Part shown: one piece after another, positions 42,575-51,957 of the stretch | Layout of the letters: each line of letters opens with the position of its first letter | How positions within the stretch are numbered: position 1 is the stretch's first letter | Assembly: GCA_002478045.1 (NCBI GenBank) | Contig: DLLT01000008.1 | Span: 1 to 64,000 of the forward strand | Direction of reading: 5' to 3' | DNA: 64,000 bases | Origin: Porphyromonadaceae bacterium UBA7555 | GTDB lineage: Bacteria > Bacteroidota > Bacteroidia > Bacteroidales > Muribaculaceae | Notes under the pieces: model-generated | Told to the model about the DNA's origin: nothing | Databases searched by the model: none | Seen by the model: only the letters and a program-made list of their open reading frames with translations | Program-made: the position numbers and the translations under genes

Positions 42575-45500
42575 ATGCCCCCATTTGTACACCTACATGT
42601 ACATAGCCAGTATTCGTTGCTTGACGGGCAGGCGTCGGTTTCGGCGCTTGTCGATAAGGCTATGAATGATGGTATGCCCGGTATTGCCCTCACCGACCAC
42701 GGCAATATGTACGGCATTAAGGAGTTTTTTAATTATGTCAATAAGAAGAATGGCAAGGTGCTTGACAAGGCCAAGGCTGCGCTCGAGTCGGCACGCGAAA
42801 GCGGCGATGAAAAAGCCGTGGCTGAAGCCGAAGCCGCAATGAAGTATGCCAAGGAGCATTCGTTTAAGCCCATATTCGGTTGCGAGATGTACGTGGCGCA
42901 GGAAGACCTTCACACACATGTGGACAAGCGCGACATAGGCCGTCACCTCATAGTTTTGGCCAAGAACGCCACCGGCTACCACAATCTCATAAAGCTGGTA
43001 TCTCAAGCATGGACCGAAGGCTTCTATATGCACCCGCGTACGGACAAGCACGAAATCGAGAAACATCACGAAGGTCTGATTATAGCCTCGGCCTGCCTGG
43101 GCGGCGAGATTCCGCAGCTGCTTATGCAAGGACGAGACGAAGAAGCTGATGCTGCCGTGGCATGGTGGAAAAACCTGATGGGCGATGATTATTACATCGA
43201 ATTGCAGCGACATAAGGCCACAGTGGTCAATGCCGCCCATGATACGTACGAAAAACAACGCCAAATCGAGCCGAAACTCATAGCCTTGGCTCGTAAGTAT
43301 AATGTGAAAATCATCGCCACCAACGACGTCCATTTTGTCAATGAAGACGATGCCGAAGCCCATGACCGTCTGATATGCCTGTCTACCAATAAGTATGTGA
43401 CGGATCAGGACCGTATGCACTACACCAAGCAGGAGTGGCTCAAGTCTTCAGCCGAGATGCAGGCGCTGTTTGCCGACATCCCCGAGGCGTTGGAGACTCC
43501 GGCTACTATACTGGACAAGGTGGAGACATACACGATTGACCACCCGCCGATTATGCCCAACTTTGCCATTCCCGAGAGTTTCGGCACCGAGGCCGAGTAC
43601 CGTCAACGCATCACCAAACAGGAGTTATTTGATGAATTTACGCGCGATGAGAACGGCAACGTGGTGCTTTCGCAAGAAGACGCTGAGAAGAAAATCAAGA
43701 AGCTGGGAGGGTACGAAAAACTGTACCGCATAAAATTTGAGGCGGATTATTTGGCAAAACTCGCCTACGAGGGTGCCGAGCGTCGTTACGGGTCGCCATT
43801 GAACCCCGAGCTTAAGGAACGCATAAAATTCGAGTTGCACATTATGAAAACTATGGGCTTCCCCGGGTATTTCCTTATAGTGCAGGATTTTATCAATGCC
43901 GCCCGCAATCAATTGGGCGTCAGTGTCGGCCCCGGACGTGGTTCGGCGGCCGGGTCATGCGTGGCTTACTGCCTGGGCATCACGCAAATTGACCCCATCA
44001 AGTATGACTTGCTGTTTGAGCGTTTCCTCAACCCAGACCGTATCTCGTTGCCCGATATTGACATCGACTTCGATGATGACGGTCGCGCAGACGTATTGCG
44101 CTATGTGACACAGAAATACGGCGAAGAAAAAGTGGCGCATATCATCACCTACGGCACTATGGCCGCCAAGATGGCCATCAAAGACGTGGCGCGAGTCGAG
44201 CAGTTGCCGCTGAGCGAGAGCAACCGACTGACGAAGCTCATACCCAAACACATGCCCGAGCGCAACGGTAAGGAGCTGAAGCCTACGCTAAGCAATTGCT
44301 ATGAATATGTGCCCGAATTCAAGCCCGAAATCACGTCCTCAAATCCGCTTGTGCGCGAGACGCTTAACTACGCCCGTGCCCTCGAGGGTAATGTCCGCAA
44401 TACGGGCGTACATGCCTGCGGCGTCATCATTTGCCGCGATGACATCACCGATTGGGTGCCCGTATCCACGGCCAACGACAAGGAGGAGGGCAAATTGCTG
44501 GTGACCCAGTACGAAGGTCGCGTCATTGAGGAAACCGGACTTATCAAGATGGACTTCCTCGGGCTTAAAACGCTGTCGATACTCAAGGAGGCCGTGGCCA
44601 ATATCAAGCAGACTCATGGCGTGGACATCGACCTGGACAATATACCCATAGACGATCCCAAGACATACAAGTTGTACTGCGAGGGACGCACCATCGGCAC
44701 ATTCCAATTCGAGTCGGCCGGTATGCAGAAGTATCTGCGCGAGTTGCAGCCCTCGACATTCGAGGACCTCATAGCCATGAACGCCCTATACCGTCCCGGG
44801 CCTATGCAGTATATACCCGATTTTATCAAGCGCAAGCATGGCGAGTCGCCCATCGAGTATGCCATCCCGGAGATGGAGACGTATCTCAAGGACACATACG
44901 GTGTCACTGTATATCAGGAGCAAGTCATGCTTCTGTCGCGACTGTTGGCCGGCTTCACGCGCGGCGAGAGCGATACCCTGCGCAAGGCTATGGGTAAGAA
45001 ACTTATCGATAAGATGAACCACCTCAAGGGCAAATTTATGTCCGGAGGTCAGGAGCGCGGACACGATCCCAAGGTTCTCGAAAAGATTTGGAAAGACTGG
45101 GAAGCATTCGCATCTTATGCGTTCAATAAGAGCCACGCTACGTGTTACAGTTGGGTGGCATATCAGACTGCGTACCTCAAAGCCAATTACCCCAGCGAGT
45201 ACATGGCCGCGGTGTTGTCGCGAAACCTTAACGACATCACCAAGCTCTCCGGATTTATGGACGAGTGCAAGAATATGCGCATACAGGTACTCGGACCGGA
45301 TGTCAACGAATCTTATAGCCGCTTCGGCGTTAATGCCAAGGGCGACATACGCTTCGGCCTCAGCGCCATCAAAGGCGTAGGCGAGGGTGTGGTTGAGAGC
45401 ATACTCAAGGCTCGCGGCGACAAGCCTTTCGAGAATATCTACGACTTTGTGGAACGTGTGCCCGCCGGAACGCTCAACCGTCGCACGTTCGAGAATCTTG

Positions 45501-46375
45501 CCTTGGCCGGAGCCTTTGACTGCTTCTCGCAAGACATCAAGCGCGAGGACTTCTTCGAGGCCAATCCTCGCGGCGACACGTTGGCTGATATCCTCATACG
45601 CTATGGACAAAAATATCAAGCCAACAACAACGACTGTCAAGGTTCGCTCTTTGACTTCGGCGGCGATGAAGGCTTGGAGTTTGCGCGGCAGGCACGTCCC
45701 CAAATCAAGCCTGCAATGCAGTGGCCGGATGTGCTACGCCTCGAGAAAGAAAAAGACCTTGTAGGTATGTATCTGTCCGCCCATCCGCTTGACCCATACT
45801 ATATGGAGGTGGTCTACGGCACCAACTGCTCGATAAAAGATTTTGTCGAGATGGTGCCTACAGAGGGCATCGAGGTATCATTTGCCGGAATTGTCATAGA
45901 CGGCGATGTCCGCATATCCAAAAACGGCAACCCTTACACTGTCATGAAAATCGAGGACTACAGCGGCAGCACCGAGTTGCGACTGTTTGGCAAGAAGCAC
46001 ATCGAATTTGGCAATTTCGGCAAGATAGGCACGCCGATACTGATACGCGGCAGCTTTGCGCGTCGCAGTAAGGGCGATGTCGAATTTGAGGTAGGCGCCA
46101 TCCAGCTTCTCTCCGAGGTCAAAGGCAAGCTTATCAGCGGTATTACCATCAAGGTGACGCCCGAAGAAGCCGAAAATGCCTTGGCGGCACTGCTGTCCAC
46201 TCGCTTAGCCAAGCCCGGCGAGCACGAAAACACGGGCAACCTCCGCTTATACCTATACGATCCGGCGACAAACCGCGGCGCCTCGCTGTCATCATCGCGG
46301 CGACTGCGCCTCGACCGCAAATTGTTCAATGACCTCAAGGACGCCAAAGTCGAATTCGAGGTCAATCACGTGTGA
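42575..46375 (+). CDS. dnaE: DNA polymerase III alpha subunit
   Basis: 1266 residues, the replicative polymerase subunit. The N-terminal PHP domain starts FVHLHVHSQYSLLDG and has ALTDHGNMYG; the polymerase core has VGPGRGSAAGS near residue 450, catalytic aspartates in LPDIDIDFDDDGR near 493, and NTGVHACGVI. The helix-hairpin and tau-binding regions follow, and an OB-fold near 1090-1150 (VSFAGIVIDG...YTVMKIEDYSGSTELRLF). The PHP metal residues look intact. The length is slightly above the E. coli protein. The gene is followed by trxA with a 49-base gap. Confidence 0.98.
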   Translation: MPPFVHLHVHSQYSLLDGQASVSALVDKAMNDGMPGIALTDHGNMYGIKEFFNYVNKKNGKVLDKAKAALESARESGDEKAVAEAEAAMKYAKEHSFKPIFGCEMYVAQEDLHTHVDKRDIGRHLIVLAKNATGYHNLIKLVSQAWTEGFYMHPRTDKHEIEKHHEGLIIASACLGGEIPQLLMQGRDEEADAAVAWWKNLMGDDYYIELQRHKATVVNAAHDTYEKQRQIEPKLIALARKYNVKIIATNDVHFVNEDDAEAHDRLICLSTNKYVTDQDRMHYTKQEWLKSSAEMQALFADIPEALETPATILDKVETYTIDHPPIMPNFAIPESFGTEAEYRQRITKQELFDEFTRDENGNVVLSQEDAEKKIKKLGGYEKLYRIKFEADYLAKLAYEGAERRYGSPLNPELKERIKFELHIMKTMGFPGYFLIVQDFINAARNQLGVSVGPGRGSAAGSCVAYCLGITQIDPIKYDLLFERFLNPDRISLPDIDIDFDDDGRADVLRYVTQKYGEEKVAHIITYGTMAAKMAIKDVARVEQLPLSESNRLTKLIPKHMPERNGKELKPTLSNCYEYVPEFKPEITSSNPLVRETLNYARALEGNVRNTGVHACGVIICRDDITDWVPVSTANDKEEGKLLVTQYEGRVIEETGLIKMDFLGLKTLSILKEAVANIKQTHGVDIDLDNIPIDDPKTYKLYCEGRTIGTFQFESAGMQKYLRELQPSTFEDLIAMNALYRPGPMQYIPDFIKRKHGESPIEYAIPEMETYLKDTYGVTVYQEQVMLLSRLLAGFTRGESDTLRKAMGKKLIDKMNHLKGKFMSGGQERGHDPKVLEKIWKDWEAFASYAFNKSHATCYSWVAYQTAYLKANYPSEYMAAVLSRNLNDITKLSGFMDECKNMRIQVLGPDVNESYSRFGVNAKGDIRFGLSAIKGVGEGVVESILKARGDKPFENIYDFVERVPAGTLNRRTFENLALAGAFDCFSQDIKREDFFEANPRGDTLADILIRYGQKYQANNNDCQGSLFDFGGDEGLEFARQARPQIKPAMQWPDVLRLEKEKDLVGMYLSAHPLDPYYMEVVYGTNCSIKDFVEMVPTEGIEVSFAGIVIDGDVRISKNGNPYTVMKIEDYSGSTELRLFGKKHIEFGNFGKIGTPILIRGSFARRSKGDVEFEVGAIQLLSEVKGKLISGITIKVTPEEAENALAALLSTRLAKPGEHENTGNLRLYLYDPATNRGASLSSSRRLRLDRKLFNDLKDAKVEFEVNHV

Positions 46376-46424
46376 TACATATATTTACGAAATATAAATA
46401 CCTAATATACTTATTATAAGCATT

Positions 46425-46748
46425 ATGGCAACCACATTTACAGACGAAAACATCCACGAAATCATCGCTACCGGTAAGCCCGTAGTGGTGGATTTCTGGG
46501 CTACGTGGTGCGGACCTTGTCGCGCCATGTCACCGCTCATCGACGAACTGGCCAATGAATACCAAGGCCGTGTAGTGATAGGCAGTTACAACCTTGACGA
46601 TGAAAACGATTTTGCCTCCGAAAATCGCGTAATGTCGCTTCCGACCATACTCTTCTTCAAAGATGGCAAAAAGACGCCTATACGCCTTGCCGGCTCGCAA
46701 TCCCGTGAGACCCTTGTCGAGAAAATTGAAGCCCTTTTGGCCCTCTGA
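46425..46748 (+). CDS. trxA: Thioredoxin
   Basis: 107 residues, a classic single-domain cytoplasmic thioredoxin. The active site is FWATWCGPCRAM with Cys29 and Cys32, and the cis-proline loop is MSLPTILFF. It reduces disulfides for ribonucleotide reductase, peroxidases and others using thioredoxin reductase. It is on the same strand 49 bases after dnaE, and the slyD-like gene starts 36 bases later, so the three may share a transcript. Confidence 0.97.
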   Translation: MATTFTDENIHEIIATGKPVVVDFWATWCGPCRAMSPLIDELANEYQGRVVIGSYNLDDENDFASENRVMSLPTILFFKDGKKTPIRLAGSQSRETLVEKIEALLAL

Positions 46749-46784
46749 TAAGCAATATAAATCAAATTAAAAATACAATACACA

Positions 46785-47432
46785 ATGCAAGACAACAATG
46801 CTAAAGTCGCTCCCGGTATGTATGTCGAACTGGGATACGACCTCTACGAGATAGCTCCCGACGGCACTCAAGTGACCGTCCATCAGACAGATGCCGACGA
46901 CCCCGAGCGCATCATCTTCGGCGTTACCGAAGGTGTGCTCGAACCGCTGGAGAAGGCCCTTGACGGCCTGAAAGTTGGCGAAGGGTTTGACGTTACTGTA
47001 ACCAGTGACAAGGCCTTCGGCCCTTACGACAAAGAAAAAGTCATAGACCTCGACCGCGAAATATTCGTAGTCGACGGAAAATTTGATAGCGAAACCGTCA
47101 AAGTCGGAGCTGCCGTACCCATGATGACCTCCGAAGGATACCGCATTATGGGCCGTGTGCTCAATATCAGCGGCGACAAAGTTACTATGGACTTCAATCA
47201 CCCGTTGGCCGGCCGTGACGTACGTTTCTGCGGCAAGGTGCTCACTGTGCGCCCCGCCACCGAGGAAGAACTACATCCCGTACATCATGGTTGCGGCTGC
47301 GGCTGTGACCACGGTCACGACGACTGCGGCTGCGGTGACGATCATTGCGGCTGTGGCGATAGCTGCGATTGCGATGACCACGACGGCCATCGCGGGCCCG
47401 GCAGCAGCTGCGACTGCGGCTCCTGCCACTGA
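46785..47432 (+). CDS. SlyD-type FKBP peptidyl-prolyl isomerase with His/Cys-rich tail
   Basis: 215 residues. The FKBP domain with the SlyD insert-in-flap layout spans 1-160: MYVELGYDLYEI, FGVTEGVLEPLEKALDGLKVGE, AFGPYDKEKV, and the closing DFNHPLAGRDVRFCGKV. The final 52 residues contain 12 Cys and 9 His, mostly GCGCGC, DHGH and CGCGD patches. SlyD uses such a tail to bind nickel and other metals, for example in hydrogenase maturation, and its isomerase/chaperone domain folds client proteins. This tail is richer in Cys than the E. coli one, which is more His-based. It is cytoplasmic. No hydrogenase gene is in the window. Confidence 0.9.
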   Translation: MQDNNAKVAPGMYVELGYDLYEIAPDGTQVTVHQTDADDPERIIFGVTEGVLEPLEKALDGLKVGEGFDVTVTSDKAFGPYDKEKVIDLDREIFVVDGKFDSETVKVGAAVPMMTSEGYRIMGRVLNISGDKVTMDFNHPLAGRDVRFCGKVLTVRPATEEELHPVHHGCGCGCDHGHDDCGCGDDHCGCGDSCDCDDHDGHRGPGSSCDCGSCH

Positions 47433-47554
47433 TTTCGAGACGCCTTTGGGTATCGGTTTCGTTGCCCATAGCAGTCGTTTTCGGCGTGATTTGCGGAATT
47501 TCTCGCATCCTGATAGTACTTTGCGCCGAATGATGACGCATTCTGCGTAGTATA

Positions 47555-47599
47555 AAATTCGATAGAAAATACAGTAAATCTACATTTTCTATCGAATTT
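47555..47599. repeat. Perfect 16-base inverted repeat
   Basis: AAATTCGATAGAAAAT (47555-47570) and ATTTTCTATCGAATTT (47584-47599) are exact complements separated by 13 bases. There is no T-run after it in either direction. It could be a large AT-rich hairpin ending the slyD transcript, an operator, or a recombination site. It stands between slyD and a gene remnant. Confidence 0.7.
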
Positions 47600-47697
47600 A
47601 TTACTGCCTTTGTGTTATGAAACGAGGAGATAACTAGAAAGTAAGATTCTATAATTTTATCGGGCGTTATAATGTCTGACGGTATTTGCATCATTAG

Positions 47698-48050
47698 ACT
47701 TTGATGGCTATAAGTATTCAGATTGATGTGCGAATAGTTGAAAATCCACATTGGATATCCTTATGCTTTTGTGAAGACATCCCCGCAAGTATGGGCGGTT
47801 TGTCAATATCTGTTTCGGACGGCGTGAGGAGACTGGTGGCCGCAATCGGCAAGGGTGAGAAAAGCGTGAGGGAAATGATGGCAATCATCGGACTTAAAGA
47901 CGGAAGAATTTCGTGGAGAACTCTCTTGCATCGGCTATTCGTGCCGATTTGGTGCAAAGGATGTTCCCCGGTACGCCACGGCATCCACGTCAGCGGTATT
48001 CGCTGACCGACAAGGGTCTTGCGCTGTATGACGAAATCCGTAAACGGTGA
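47698..48050 (+). pseudogene. 3' remnant of a Fic/AlbA-type DNA-binding protein gene with a frameshift
   Basis: The first frame encodes VRRLVAAIGKGEKSVREMMAIIGLKD near 47830-47901. The next base register then continues as KNFVENSLASAIRADLVQR, then MFPGTPRHPRQRYSLTDKGLALYDEI up to the TGA at 48048-48050. Joined, this is the winged-helix C-terminus found on Bacteroidetes Fic-family and divergent-AAA/AlbA proteins (GLKDRKNF...PdtPRHPRQKYxLTxKG). A single lost base at about 47899-47903 (GAC-CGG to GACGG) explains the break. Upstream of 47698 the frame is closed by TAG and no Fic motif remains, so most of the gene is gone. Confidence 0.65.
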
Positions 48051-48064
48051 TGAGACTATAGCAG

Positions 48065-48108
48065 GCAGGGAGTGCGCAATCGGATGCGTACTCCCTGCTT
48101 GTTTTTTC
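48065..48108 (+). terminator. Intrinsic terminator downstream of the gene remnant
   Basis: GCAGGGAGTGCGCA (48065-48078) pairs with TGCGTACTCCCTGC (48085-48098) with one G-T pair, then TTGTTTTTTC. Confidence 0.9.
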
Positions 48109-48126
48109 GGTTGAAGGGAGGCTTGT

Positions 48127-49389
48127 TTAGTGTAGCTCGGCGCGGATGACGGCGTTGCGCATGCGGCGGAGGGTCGGGCCGGCTTTGGCTACGGAGTTTT
48201 CGAGGGCACGTATCTCTGCGGCTACGGTGCGGTCGCCGTTGGCGTAGCGTTGTCGTAGATGGTCGAGCTGTCGGCGATAAGCTTGGTCGAGATTGTACTG
48301 CTGAAGGTATTGCGACATCAGTTCACGTGCCTCGGAGCTGCGGAAATCTGAGAGGCGATAGTATACGGTTCGTCCTTCGATGCTGAAGGGGTAGGGCAGC
48401 GCATCGGTCATGCGTGCGTCTTTTGTGCCGGCGTCTATGGCGGCGGCACGTGCCTTGATTTGCTCTCGGATGGCAGCGGCGTCCGTGGAGGCATCTCGTG
48501 TGGCGGCCATATCGGTGATGAAGGCGCGGTCGGCCAGGTCTTCGCGCTCGGGGTCGAGGTTGTGGCGCGTGGCGTTGGTGAGATATGTGTACACGGTGAT
48601 GCTATCGCTGTCGAGGCTGTTGCGATCCGTGGCCCACCATCCTATGCCGTTGTCCGTGTCTATGGCCATAAGTATGTCATCGTAGGGCGAGTTGTAAGGC
48701 ATCCCGACGTTCACCGGTTCGAGGAAGTCTCCCGTGGCGTCATCGCGGCGGGTCATGTATATGTCGTATCCGCCTATCGAGGTTTCGGGGTCTTTGGCGG
48801 AGAAGTACAGGGTGCTGCCATCGGTGAGCATATAGGGGCAGGTGGTGGCGTATTGAGCCGAGGGAAAAACTTTTGTCGGGGGCTCCAGCGTTCCATCGTC
48901 CAGTATTCCGGCGTGGTACAGTGTAGAGCGACCGGTGCTGTCCGGCGCGTTCCAGAATACTTCGCGCCCATCGTTGGCGGTATATACTATTGTCTTGTCG
49001 TTGGCGCGGATGTTGGGCGGCAGCATCTGTCGCGTGCCTAAGCGTCCGGCGTTTGCCGGCAGTGGTATGGCTTGGGCCAGACGGTCGCGCGGCACGGTCA
49101 CCGAATCAATGATGGCTATTTCCTCGACACGTTGCAGCATATTGTCCATCAGTACTATGCGTGCGCGCAGCTCGTTGGCTGATGCGGGGAGGTCGCGGCG
49201 TGCGCGTTTGGCTGCGGCTTCCCAGCGTTCCATCAGTTCTTGGGCCTGTTCGATGTCATAGCTGTTGAGGGCGTCCGAGACCTGTTCCGAGAGGTCTTCA
49301 TAGGCCGGTGTATGCTTTTTCTTGGGTGCGGCATTGGTGGCCATGGCGATTGTCAAGGCTGCGGCCAATGTTAGTGTCAGGTGCTTCAT
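48127..49389 (-). CDS. Exported PD40/WD40-like beta-propeller protein
   Basis: 420 residues with a signal peptide (LTLTLAAALTIAMATNAA, 4-21). Residues 25-110 are helical (SEQVSDALNSYDIEQAQELMERWEAAAKRA), then WD40-like PD40 blades: TANDGREVFWNAPDSTGRSTLYHAG, GSTLYFSAKDPETSIGGYDIYMTRR and DILMAIDTDNGIGWWATDRN. The C-terminal 110 residues are helical again. PD40 propellers in Bacteroidetes often accompany OmpA-like envelope proteins, but no OmpA domain is present. It is a single gene and the function is unknown. Confidence 0.78.
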   Translation of the reverse strand: MKHLTLTLAAALTIAMATNAAPKKKHTPAYEDLSEQVSDALNSYDIEQAQELMERWEAAAKRARRDLPASANELRARIVLMDNMLQRVEEIAIIDSVTVPRDRLAQAIPLPANAGRLGTRQMLPPNIRANDKTIVYTANDGREVFWNAPDSTGRSTLYHAGILDDGTLEPPTKVFPSAQYATTCPYMLTDGSTLYFSAKDPETSIGGYDIYMTRRDDATGDFLEPVNVGMPYNSPYDDILMAIDTDNGIGWWATDRNSLDSDSITVYTYLTNATRHNLDPEREDLADRAFITDMAATRDASTDAAAIREQIKARAAAIDAGTKDARMTDALPYPFSIEGRTVYYRLSDFRSSEARELMSQYLQQYNLDQAYRRQLDHLRQRYANGDRTVAAEIRALENSVAKAGPTLRRMRNAVIRAELH

Positions 49390-49466
49390 CGCGATGTTAT
49401 GCTTAGTGTGGTTGTGTGTAAGAGGAAGTATTAAAATAGGGCTTCGGCCTCATAAAGGACACCTCG

Positions 49467-50024
49467 TCAGCGTATGTCCAGCAACTTGTGTGTCTGCAAA
49501 GACAGACCCCAATGCGGGTGTTGCAAGATATATTCCACTGTTTCGGCGATGTTCAGGCCCGAACAAGGTTGTAGCTTGGCGCAAGGTACGTTGAAATGGC
49601 GGTATATTGTCTCGACGTCTTGGCCGGTGTACACTACTTTCAGCTCGTCTACGCGGTCGATGCCCCAGGGACCTTCGCCTTTGGGCGAGCAGGTGACCCA
49701 GTCTACTTCCGGCGGCACGGGGCGTGTGCCGTTGGTCTCTATTTGGACGTAAAATCCGTGGGCCTTGATGGCGCGCAGCAGGTCGCTATCGGCTTGTAGC
49801 GTGGGCTCGCCGCCGGTGAGTACCAGGTGGCGCGCCGGAAAGGCGGCGGCGGCTTCGGCGATTTCGGCGGCGGTCATTTCGTTGTATCGTGCGTGATCGG
49901 TGTCGCAGAAGTCGCAACGAATGTTGCAGCCGCTCAGGCGCACAAATACGGCGGCCGTGCCGGTGTAGCGGCCTTCGCCTTGCAGCGAGTAGAAGATTTC
50001 GTTTACGCGATATTTCTTGTCCAT
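49467..50024 (-). CDS. queE: 7-carboxy-7-deazaguanine synthase
   Basis: 185 residues from the ATG at 50024 (MDKKYRVNEIFYSLQGEG). It is a radical-SAM enzyme converting 6-carboxytetrahydropterin to CDG in queuosine synthesis. The cluster motif is GCNIRCDFCDTDH with Cys33, Cys37 and Cys40; SLQGEGRYTG and VLTGGEPTLQ are further signatures. It follows queD by 22 bases. The frame opens further upstream, but those residues overlap queD and are unlikely. Confidence 0.94.
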   Translation of the reverse strand: MDKKYRVNEIFYSLQGEGRYTGTAAVFVRLSGCNIRCDFCDTDHARYNEMTAAEIAEAAAAFPARHLVLTGGEPTLQADSDLLRAIKAHGFYVQIETNGTRPVPPEVDWVTCSPKGEGPWGIDRVDELKVVYTGQDVETIYRHFNVPCAKLQPCSGLNIAETVEYILQHPHWGLSLQTHKLLDIR

Positions 50025-50046
50025 AATCGAGTGGCGTTGGCGCGTG

Positions 50047-50379
50047 TCAGTCGCGTTGATACGATGCGATGTTTCCTTCGCTTTCCTGAACATCGACGCG
50101 GTAGCAGTTGGGTACGTTGTCGCATATCCAGCGGGCGATATTCTCGGCCGTAGGATTGAAAGGCAGCACTTCGTTGAGGTTGGCGTGGTCCAGTCGGTCC
50201 ATCACCGTGCTTTTGATGTGAGTGAAATCGGTGACCATGCCATCGGCGTTCAGCTCGGTCGCGCGGCAGTGCACGGTGATTATCCAGTTGTGCCCGTGTG
50301 TATTGGTGCATTTGCTGTCGTAGGACAGCGTCAGGCGGTGTGCCGCCGATATTTCGAGTTTTTTGGTGAGATAATACAT
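50047..50379 (-). CDS. queD: 6-carboxytetrahydropterin synthase
   Basis: 110 residues, with the QueD/PTPS fold. Zinc ligands are His14 (SAAHRL), His28 and His30 (NTHGHNW), and catalytic Cys24 (DSKCTNTHGH). It converts dihydroneopterin triphosphate to 6-carboxytetrahydropterin, the step before QueE, which is encoded immediately downstream. VTDFTHIK and LDHANLNE are family segments. It lies after the CCA-type nucleotidyltransferase gene with a 30-base gap. Confidence 0.93.
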   Translation of the reverse strand: MYYLTKKLEISAAHRLTLSYDSKCTNTHGHNWIITVHCRATELNADGMVTDFTHIKSTVMDRLDHANLNEVLPFNPTAENIARWICDNVPNCYRVDVQESEGNIASYQRD

Positions 50380-50409
50380 TGTCAGCTTGGAATGTAGTGG
50401 TGTTGCGTG

Positions 50410-51957
50410 TCAGTCTGTACTTTGCTTGGTTTTGTCCGGCTCAGGTTCGGCGCAATTGGCCTCGGTCTCGGACTCTGTGTCCTCTGTCGGTGCCGGCAGC
50501 TTGGACGGGTCGCCTTGAAGACCGTTTTGTGCGCCCAAATCCAGTAGGTAGTCGATGGCGGCTTGGCGTGTCGGCTCGATTTCGCAGTCGCGTGACACTC
50601 GGGTCAGATTGGACATCAGCATTCCCACAACGGGACCTTGCGTCAGGCCGAACATAGCCATAATATCGTAGCCGTTGAGTGCCGGACGAAAGGCGCGCTC
50701 GGCGTCCAGGGCGTTGATTTCGGCAAATTTGCGCTCGACAATATCGAAGTTGTCAAGGAAGCGCTGTTTTTTCTCGATATTCTTGGATGTGATGTCGGCA
50801 CGTGCCAGTATCATCAGCGCGTCCAGGTCGTCTTCGGCGTAGTTGATGAGTCTACGTACGGCGCTGTCCGTCACTTCGTCTTCCACCAGCGCAATGGGAC
50901 GCATGTGCAGGTCCACGAGGCGTTTGACGCGGCGCATTTCGGCTCCCATAGGCAATTTGAGCCGCGCAAATATGCGCGGCACCATCTTGGCACCTATGAA
51001 ATTGTGGTTGTGGAATGTCCATCCCACTTGAGGGTCGTAGCGCTTGGTCAGCGGCTTGGCGATGTCGTGCAGCAGCGCCGCCCATCGCACCCAGAGGTCG
51101 TCGGTGGCGGCGGCTACGTTGTCAAGCACTTCGAGTGTGTGGTAGAAGTTGTCTTTGTGTCCGCGCCCGTTGACCACCTGTACGCCCACCAAAGCTTCCA
51201 GTTCGGGTAGGATTATAGCCAGTAGTCCGCTGTGATGCAGCAGGTCCCAGCCTATGGACGGGCGTGGCGAGGCCATAATTTTATTGAGCTCGGTGGTGAT
51301 GCGCTCGGTGGTGATGATGCGTATACGTTCGGCCTGTGTACGTATGGCCTCGAAGGTCTCGGGGCAGATGTCAAATTGCAGTTGAGTGGCAAAACGTATG
51401 GCACGCATCATCCTCAGCGGGTCGTCGCTGAAGGTCACTTCCGGTTCAAGTGGTGTGCGAATTATGCGGTCTTGCAGATCCTGCAGCCCGTTGTAATTGT
51501 CTATGAGCCGTCCGAACGAGCCCTCGTTGATACATAGGGCCATAGCATTGATGGTGAAGTCGCGTCGTGCGATGTCTTCTTCGAGTGTGCCGTCTTCGAC
51601 TATGGGGTTGCGCGAATCGTGTCGGTAGCTTTCGCGGCGTGCGCCCACAAATTCCAGTTCGAGCCGTCCGCGCTTGACTTGTGCGGTGCCGTAGCTGCGA
51701 AATACGCCTAAGTGTGTGCCTCGTCCGAGTTTCCGGGCCACGGCCGTGGCAAGTGTTATGCCCGAGCCGACGGTGACGAAGTCGATGTCATTAAGCTCGC
51801 CGCGATGCAGCATTGCGTCGCGCACGTATCCGCCCACAACGTATGCCTCCATACCCAAGTCATCGGCCACTTGGCCTACTCGCTTGAATATGCGGTCGTG
51901 CAGCAGACGTGCGTAGTTGCTATTGCCTTGTTCTTCGTCCGTCAGCGGTGTCGTCAT
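50410..51957 (-). CDS. CCA-type tRNA nucleotidyltransferase/poly(A) polymerase family protein with HD domain
   Basis: 515 residues. The head has the class II nucleotidyltransferase signature EAYVVGGYVRDAML, the catalytic aspartates in LNDIDFVTVG, and RRDFTINAMALC, followed by LQDRIIRTPLEPEVTFSDDPLRMMRAIRFA. An HD domain (HTLEVLDNVAAA, WAALLHDIAKPLTKR) is in the second half, as in many Bacteroidetes CCA enzymes. Its probable role is adding or repairing the 3' CCA of tRNAs, which fits the tRNA-Phe here lacking an encoded CCA. The C-terminal 45 residues are acidic and low-complexity. The start overlaps the M24 gene's stop by four bases. Confidence 0.9.
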   Translation of the reverse strand: MTTPLTDEEQGNSNYARLLHDRIFKRVGQVADDLGMEAYVVGGYVRDAMLHRGELNDIDFVTVGSGITLATAVARKLGRGTHLGVFRSYGTAQVKRGRLELEFVGARRESYRHDSRNPIVEDGTLEEDIARRDFTINAMALCINEGSFGRLIDNYNGLQDLQDRIIRTPLEPEVTFSDDPLRMMRAIRFATQLQFDICPETFEAIRTQAERIRIITTERITTELNKIMASPRPSIGWDLLHHSGLLAIILPELEALVGVQVVNGRGHKDNFYHTLEVLDNVAAATDDLWVRWAALLHDIAKPLTKRYDPQVGWTFHNHNFIGAKMVPRIFARLKLPMGAEMRRVKRLVDLHMRPIALVEDEVTDSAVRRLINYAEDDLDALMILARADITSKNIEKKQRFLDNFDIVERKFAEINALDAERAFRPALNGYDIMAMFGLTQGPVVGMLMSNLTRVSRDCEIEPTRQAAIDYLLDLGAQNGLQGDPSKLPAPTEDTESETEANCAEPEPDKTKQSTD

